Shown: positions 54,715 through 58,885 of the stretch, piece by piece
How the letters are laid out: the number at the start of each line of letters is the position of its first letter
Numbering within the stretch: the first letter of the stretch is position 1
IMG/VR virus record: IMGVR_UViG_3300034120_000898
Span: 1 to 58,885 of that record
Source: a virus
Length of the DNA stretch: 58,885 nt
Reading direction: 5' to 3' (one strand)
The notes under the pieces: generated by a model
The model's input: only the letters and a program-made list of their open reading frames with translations
The model's database searches: none
What the model was told of the DNA's origin: nothing
Program-made: the position numbers and the translations under genes

Positions 54715-54719
54715 AAAAT

Positions 54720-54727
54720 TATTTAAC
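54720..54727 (-). promoter_or_regulatory. Late promoter core GTTAAATA (baseplate operon)
   Basis: Five bases upstream of the gp25-like ATG 54714. It is back-to-back with the plus-strand core at 54734; only six bases separate the two. Confidence 0.75.
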
Positions 54728-54733
54728 AGAGAT

Positions 54734-54741
54734 GATAAATA
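54734..54741 (+). promoter_or_regulatory. Late promoter core GATAAATA
   Basis: Five bases before ATG 54747. It would overlap the coding region if the upstream ATG 54732 were used, which argues for 54747 as the true start. Confidence 0.7.
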
Positions 54742-54746
54742 ATCGT

Positions 54747-55280
54747 ATGGAAAAGAAATTTATTAAAGTCTTAGAATCTGCTATGTCTAGATACACCCGT
54801 GGAGGGTTTTTAGTTGGTGATTATGTAGAATTTGTTAAAAACTACAAAACTTTGGAAGCATATAAACAATTACAAGACTTAATGAGAGAAACCATTGATG
54901 ATTTGATAAAATCCAACCTTAGAATTCGTGTTGTTGGTGTAGATGATTATTATCCTGTACGGTTTGCAGGTTCAGCGGAACATACAAACGGAAAAGTGAC
55001 AATTAAAATAGCTGCTGATCATGGAGGAGGAAGAAATATGTATGCTATTACCGTTTGTCCTAGTTTATTAACAGTATTAGATTTCTATCCAAATTTAGCT
55101 CCTTTGCCAGACCAATTTAACCGTCCAAACAACGAAATTCTCCAACCTAAAGAGGTTGGAGAAGTCCAAGGAGCAATCAAAGGTGCTGATTATTCTCTCC
55201 CCACAAAGAATGTGGAGTTGAAAATAACTAAATCTAAGAAGAAAAAGGGAGAATCATATACTGCTAACTACATGCAGTAG
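54747..55280 (+). CDS. Hypothetical 177-residue phage protein
   Basis: The start is moved from ATG 54732 to ATG 54747 by promoter spacing. It opens MEKKFIKVLESAMSRYTRGGFLVGDYVEFV, then a helical segment, and a beta part (LRIRVVGVDDYYPVRFAG...NGKVTIKIAADHGGGRNMYAITVCPSLLTVLD). The C-terminus is Lys-rich. The TRGGFLVGDYV-type opening recalls small conserved proteins of unknown function in T4-like marine phages; this is a recollection, not a match I can verify. It converges on the clamp loader gene and overlaps its stop by 17 bases. Confidence 0.6.
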   Translation: MEKKFIKVLESAMSRYTRGGFLVGDYVEFVKNYKTLEAYKQLQDLMRETIDDLIKSNLRIRVVGVDDYYPVRFAGSAEHTNGKVTIKIAADHGGGRNMYAITVCPSLLTVLDFYPNLAPLPDQFNRPNNEILQPKEVGEVQGAIKGADYSLPTKNVELKITKSKKKKGESYTANYMQ

Positions 55281-56205
55281 CTAAAATCTTAGAAAGAGAC
55301 ACAATACAAGCAAAAAAGTTAATTTCCACATCAATTACATGGCTATGTCTATCCATATGGTGTGCTAATACCAATATGCACTCTTTTTTCTTCAAATCAT
55401 CCACACAAGCATCGTAGATTTGATTCAAAATGCCTTTTAATAGCCTATGGTAGTCTGATTGGAAGACTGTTTCGTTAGAAATAACAAACTTTCTAACCTC
55501 ACAGATATCAATTTTCTTGATCTTTTCTACTAAATCGACCAAAAACTCGTTATCTACGCCTGTATTACGAATTTCTAGTACTCCAGACGAAGAAAATCGT
55601 TGTAAAGTGTTCAATATCTTCCTAATATCTGGAAAATTGTCTCTAATTAGCGTATGAAATAGAGGATATTGCTCTTTTGGTATCGAAACATTCTCTTTAG
55701 CCAAGATTTTTGCACAATGTTTGGCTACTTCTACTAAAGTAGGCTCAAAACTAATGGTTTGACACCTGCTTTGAATAGGAGTTATAATTTTGTGCTTGTA
55801 ATTTGCTGTTAAAATGAATCTAGTGTTGTCAGAATACTCCTCCATAACATTACGGAGTGCTCTAGCTCCATCACCACTTAGAGAGTCTGCTTCATCAAGG
55901 ATCACAACCTTGATTCCACCATCAAAAGATTTGGTTTGAGCAAATCCAATGATCTTATGTCTAATGGTATCAATACCATTTTCGTCTGAAGCATTGATAT
56001 ATAGATAATCACATTTCAAAATGTCATTAACTATGATCTTAGCTGTTGAAGTTTTTCCTGTACCAGGGGTCGAAACAAACAAAAGATGCGGAATATCTTT
56101 GTTTGTTTTATAAACTTCCAATACTTTTCTAGTTTCATCAGATAAAATCAAAGTATCTAATGATTTAGGACGATATTTCTCACACCAAATGTTGTTAATG
56201 TTCAT
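55264..56205 (-). CDS. Sliding-clamp loader ATPase, gp44-like
   Basis: 313 residues from ATG 56205, chosen over 56241 because it clears the dUTPase stop by one base and starts at the conserved WCEKYRPKSLD. AAA+ motifs: Walker A STPGTGKTS (K51), Walker B VVILDEAD (D104-D107), sensor 1 LTANY (~132-136), arginine-finger SRC (146-148), and NFPDIRKILNTLQRFSSSGVLE, which parallels the T4 gp44 sensor-2 region. It loads the phage sliding clamp for DNA replication and, in T4, indirectly for late transcription, which requires the clamp. The small subunit (gp62) and clamp (gp45) are not in the window. Confidence 0.93.
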   Translation of the reverse strand: MNINNIWCEKYRPKSLDTLILSDETRKVLEVYKTNKDIPHLLFVSTPGTGKTSTAKIIVNDILKCDYLYINASDENGIDTIRHKIIGFAQTKSFDGGIKVVILDEADSLSGDGARALRNVMEEYSDNTRFILTANYKHKIITPIQSRCQTISFEPTLVEVAKHCAKILAKENVSIPKEQYPLFHTLIRDNFPDIRKILNTLQRFSSSGVLEIRNTGVDNEFLVDLVEKIKKIDICEVRKFVISNETVFQSDYHRLLKGILNQIYDACVDDLKKKECILVLAHHMDRHSHVIDVEINFFACIVSLSKILATACS

Positions 56206-56206
56206 A

Positions 56207-56665
56207 TTATCTTCCAGAAGAACCAAATCCTTTGTCTCCACGGTTGGTTTCGTCTTTTGTTTCTGACCAAGAGATATCAGATTCTATCAATTTGTAAACA
56301 ACTAACTGAGCAATTCTATCACCTTTATTAACTTTATATTCTACATCTGTATTATTGATCAATGCTGCTCCTAGCTTTCCTCTATAAGAGCAATCAATAA
56401 CACCAGGAAACGCAGTAATCCCATGTCTAAAAAACATTCCTGATCGAGATTCAATCCTAATCCAATAACCTCTTTCAATAAAGCCAATATCTAATCCAAT
56501 AGGTACGATAGTCGTACTGTGTGGCGGTATATTAACGTCTTCAACAGAATAAATGTCATATCCAGTGTCTCCAACTAACGGTTCTTCGTTGTTTCTTTTT
56601 GGAAGTTTGGCATCTTCGTGTGTTTTTACAAATTTAACAGTGATTTTTTCGGAATATACTGACAT
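56207..56665 (-). CDS. dut: dUTPase (dUTP pyrophosphatase, trimeric type)
   Basis: 152 residues from ATG 56665; the upstream TTG at 56701 is rejected because it would run through the promoter core. All five motifs are present: I DTGYDIYS (33-40), II RSGMF (74-78), III GVIDCSYRGKLG (88-99, with catalytic D91 and Y94), IV GDRIAQLVV (115-123) and V RGDKGFGSSGR (142-152). It hydrolyses dUTP to dUMP, keeping uracil out of phage DNA. It lies one base from the clamp loader gene, so they are co-transcribed. Confidence 0.95.
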   Translation of the reverse strand: MSVYSEKITVKFVKTHEDAKLPKRNNEEPLVGDTGYDIYSVEDVNIPPHSTTIVPIGLDIGFIERGYWIRIESRSGMFFRHGITAFPGVIDCSYRGKLGAALINNTDVEYKVNKGDRIAQLVVYKLIESDISWSETKDETNRGDKGFGSSGR

Positions 56666-56682
56666 ATAGGCTAAATTACTAT

Positions 56683-56690
56683 TATTTACT
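56683..56690 (-). promoter_or_regulatory. Promoter core AGTAAATA upstream of dUTPase
   Basis: It is 17 bases from ATG 56665, giving a predicted leader of about 12 bases. The spacing differs from that of the structural genes. Confidence 0.45.
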
Positions 56691-56711
56691 CTAGAAAGCA
56701 AGCAAAAAACT

Positions 56712-56719
56712 TATAAATA
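56712..56719 (+). promoter_or_regulatory. Exact T4 late promoter TATAAATA
   Basis: Perfect consensus five bases before ATG 56725, and divergent to the dUTPase promoter. Confidence 0.8.
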
Positions 56720-56724
56720 TTCGT

Positions 56725-57186
56725 ATGTCTGATGATAATGAACTAGATACTACAGTAAATTCTATATTAGATCAATTAAAAGATGTTCCTGCTGTAGCAA
56801 AAAAAGCAGAAAAACTTTCTGTTGATTCGAATAAAGAAGCTTTAGAAAATTTCGTAGTAGAATATGCTAGTCGTTTGATAGAAAACGCAACAGAGTCTGT
56901 GGAATACATTAAAGACTCTGTACAAGCCGCACCAACTGCTGATGATGTAATATCATTGGCAGAACTTATCAAGTCCACTTCTTCTGCTTTGGAAGTTTTA
57001 AACAAAATAGTAGTCAACAACAAAAAGATTGATACTTCTCTAGCTATAAAGAAAATGGATATAGAAAGCAAGAGAGAAGAATTAGAAATAAAATCTAATA
57101 CCATATTAATAGCTTCAAGAGAAGAGATGATGAATCAATTATTTAAAAAAGCTAAAACTATAGAAGCAAATGTAATTGATGTTTAA
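56725..57186 (+). CDS. Probable small terminase subunit, gp16-like
   Basis: 153 residues, acidic N-terminus, almost entirely helical. The central segment (VVEYASRLIENATESVEYIKDS...APTADDVISLAELIKSTSSALEVLNKIVVNNKKI) follows the T4 gp16 pattern: a helix of the IFLETAKNA type, then a helical hairpin that oligomerises, and a Lys-rich helix after it. The size fits gp16 (164). gp16 forms a ring that regulates the large terminase at the start of packaging. The large subunit (gp17) is not in view, so the call rests on pattern only. Its stop shares TTAA with the convergent gene at the right edge. Confidence 0.5.
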   Translation: MSDDNELDTTVNSILDQLKDVPAVAKKAEKLSVDSNKEALENFVVEYASRLIENATESVEYIKDSVQAAPTADDVISLAELIKSTSSALEVLNKIVVNNKKIDTSLAIKKMDIESKREELEIKSNTILIASREEMMNQLFKKAKTIEANVIDV

Positions 57187-58883
57187 GAGAATCTACAATA
57201 AGCATCATATGCTCCTGATTGCATTTTAGCATTGATAGATCCTTTTAATCCTTGGCCTTTTCCGTTCACTAATGCATTTCTCCAATCTGATTTACTAAAG
57301 AACATACATGCATATTGTGATGCTTCTTGTACCGTCCATTTTGCTAATGGCTCTTTAGTATCTGCAACCATTATAGACATTTTAAATTTATCGGTATTTC
57401 CATCTGCTCCATATAATCTGCTCCTATAATTTCCATTAGGAATATATTCATCTATCAAAAATTTAAATTTTCCTGTTAATAACCCACCACCAGATGTATC
57501 AGCTACCTGTCTTCTTTCTTTAAATACATTTCCGTTTCTATCAGTACATGTTATAATTAACACATCTCCTGTTTTCACTTGATTACTTCTAAGACTTTCT
57601 GGAGCAACAGCTATACTCTTAAGTGGTTGTAATAAATTATCAGAATTACCCACAGCCATTTGACTTCCTGAGTCTGGAGTCTCGTCATTAGGATAACCAT
57701 ACTTGGTTACTTTAACTTCACCAAAACCAAATTCCATTGTTCTTCCAGTTGTTGGAATAGTTTCTCCAGTATTAGACACAGTAGACCCAGAAGAAGCTGC
57801 TAAATCTAAAGGACCATTTCCAGCAGTCACAACAGAATCATTTGCTTTAGATTTTCCATTATTATAATCATTTGATAATACAGCTTTTTCTGTATCTTCG
57901 TATTTCATGATGTTATCTTTAGTGGGAATATCTAATGCATTAGCATATGTATTTTCTGTGGCATATTGACTTGGTGCTAAAGACCCTGTGATGTCAATTA
58001 AAGATGTTCTATCCCCATTTCGCAATCCAATATACTTTCTTTTGGCATAAGCAGTATTCATCTCTGGATCATACGGATTATATCTCATCAAATAATCATG
58101 TCGCCTATAACAATCTCCTAATCTTTGTCTTATATTCGCTTCTGATTCGGAATAACTTGCTGCTGCTGCATAGTATGTTGATGTATCACCAGTTAATGGT
58201 AATCGTTCAAAATCCGTATTAGGACTACTCATTCTTGAGTATTTCGTATCTGGTCCCAAACCTTGTCTTGATTGCTCTTTAACTCTTTCTCTGTCTTCTT
58301 TAGAAAAGAATGGCTTTACACCATCTCTATAAACATCTTCAGTCATCACTTTTAGTTTATAAAATTCTGATCTGAAAATTGGATTTATTTTATTTAACAT
58401 GTCTCTTCCGATATTCACAGGAGCATGCATAGCACTATCCAAACTATCACCAAGAATAGATGCCGAATCACTTAATGCTCTTCCGAAATCGGTTAGAGTT
58501 CCAAAAGTAGATGAAGGTTTAACAAAATAATTACAAGGTCTTTTACAAGTCTTTAATAAATTTGCTAATTTGTTTAAGAAATTATTATCGTTATGTATTT
58601 GTGTGTTATTAGTTACATAACATGCGTTTATAGTAGTCTTTGATTGATCACTACTAATCTTTTTTCCATTTAAATACAAATCCGTAGTAACTGTAGTGGT
58701 TGTTAAACAATCAGTTGTAGTAGTTGATATGCTTTTAACTCTATCAAAAGCTAATTTTACTTCGTTTTGTATTGTATTTCCATGATCATTAGGTTGATTT
58801 GTTACTTTTTTAACAAAGAAATCAAGAGTTTGAACATCTAAGTCAGGACCATTTATAATAAGTTTTTTTGTGAAGTTTCTTAA
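57183..58883 (-). CDS. Large virion-associated protein, 5'-truncated by window edge
   Basis: The frame is open from the window edge; the TTG at 58679 is not a real start. 566 residues are visible. Middle part: LGDSLDSAMHAPVNIGRDML and a charged region (FFSKEDRERVKEQSRQG), then Tyr-rich sequence (STYYAAAASYSESEANIRQRLGDCYRRHDYLMRYNPYDPE). The C-terminal ~150 residues (NQVKTGDVLIITCTDRNG...VADTSGGGLLTGKFKFLIDEYIP) have the layout of a double-psi beta-barrel of the 3D/RlpA type, in which an Asp-Thr-Gly-like segment is followed by a Gly-rich loop and an Asp. That fold suggests peptidoglycan contact, for example a hub or needle-associated enzyme, but this is a weak inference. Confidence 0.55.
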   Translation of the reverse strand, partial: LRNFTKKLIINGPDLDVQTLDFFVKKVTNQPNDHGNTIQNEVKLAFDRVKSISTTTTDCLTTTTVTTDLYLNGKKISSDQSKTTINACYVTNNTQIHNDNNFLNKLANLLKTCKRPCNYFVKPSSTFGTLTDFGRALSDSASILGDSLDSAMHAPVNIGRDMLNKINPIFRSEFYKLKVMTEDVYRDGVKPFFSKEDRERVKEQSRQGLGPDTKYSRMSSPNTDFERLPLTGDTSTYYAAAASYSESEANIRQRLGDCYRRHDYLMRYNPYDPEMNTAYAKRKYIGLRNGDRTSLIDITGSLAPSQYATENTYANALDIPTKDNIMKYEDTEKAVLSNDYNNGKSKANDSVVTAGNGPLDLAASSGSTVSNTGETIPTTGRTMEFGFGEVKVTKYGYPNDETPDSGSQMAVGNSDNLLQPLKSIAVAPESLRSNQVKTGDVLIITCTDRNGNVFKERRQVADTSGGGLLTGKFKFLIDEYIPNGNYRSRLYGADGNTDKFKMSIMVADTKEPLAKWTVQEASQYACMFFSKSDWRNALVNGKGQGLKGSINAKMQSGAYDAYCRFS

Positions 58884-58885
58884 TG

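Noticed and set aside
56206-56241. Longer clamp loader starting at ATG 56241
   Set aside because: It would overlap the dUTPase by 35 bases, and the added residues are just the dUTPase end in another frame; the family N-terminus starts after ATG 56205.
56666-56701. Longer dUTPase starting at TTG 56701
   Set aside because: It would run through the AGTAAATA core, and the extra residues are not part of the family; ATG 56665 begins just before the conserved first strand.
1-58885. tRNA genes, introns, homing endonucleases or insertion sequences
   Set aside because: No cloverleaf, split gene, transposase or nuclease of the homing families was recognised; the only nuclease is PD-(D/E)XK.

Overview
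The window looks like part of the genome of a large, strongly AT-rich, T4-like contractile-tailed bacteriophage (Caudoviricetes, myovirus morphology). The evidence is a gp25-like baseplate wedge protein next to a gp6-like wedge protein, a gp44-like sliding-clamp loader ATPase, a probable gp16-like small terminase subunit, a dUTPase, and T4-style late promoters (core TAAATA, with exact TATAAATA upstream of the putative small terminase). The host cannot be named. A textbook Shine-Dalgarno sequence before one operon-internal gene suggests that the host uses anti-SD ribosomes. I saw no tRNA, rRNA, CRISPR array, insertion sequence or integrase. No stretch longer than about 90 bases lacks a gene.

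Layout. (1) 1-5939, plus strand: the end of a large fibre gene running off the left edge, a 1717-residue beta-helix/LamG adhesin sharing its C-terminal domain, and a 63-residue protein, closed by a bidirectional terminator. (2) 6017-16305, minus strand: two tandem giant fibre proteins (1735 and 1690 residues) with cadherin-like N-termini, very long arrays of a Ser-x-Trp repeat, and a related C-terminal domain. (3) 16391-24550, plus strand: five fibre or virion-surface genes, starting from a divergent promoter pair built on a 13-bp inverted repeat. (4) 24547-26648, minus strand: four small overlapping genes and a PD-(D/E)XK nuclease. (5) 26688-40067, minus strand: a dense adhesin cluster. Five of its proteins share an Mtd_N-like N-terminal anchor. 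The cluster also holds three RCC1 propeller proteins, three tail-collar proteins and a leishmanolysin-like metalloprotease carried on a tail-type anchor. (6) 40086-54714, minus strand: the baseplate operon, transcribed gp25-like, gp6-like, then very large PKD, propeller and LamG proteins in the positions of T4 genes 7-10. (7) 54747-58885: an unrecognised plus-strand gene, clamp loader, dUTPase, probable small terminase, and a large protein running off the right edge.

About 37 kb of the 58.9 kb encodes fibres or adhesins, so the phage appears to carry many alternative receptor-binding or surface-degrading proteins on a T4-like baseplate. Most of them share a few anchor modules.

The most striking unexplained signal is promoter geometry. 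In 16 of the 18 start codons with a promoter-like motif directly upstream, the 8-base motif NNTAAATA ends exactly five bases before the ATG or GTG. In T4 the late-promoter core occupies roughly -13 to -6, so this spacing places the predicted transcription start on the first base of the start codon. Late structural genes would then be made from leaderless mRNAs, while genes inside operons rely on Shine-Dalgarno sequences or coupling. At seven junctions the stop codon of the upstream gene lies inside or across the promoter core. The same rule was used here to choose several starts, including three GTG starts.
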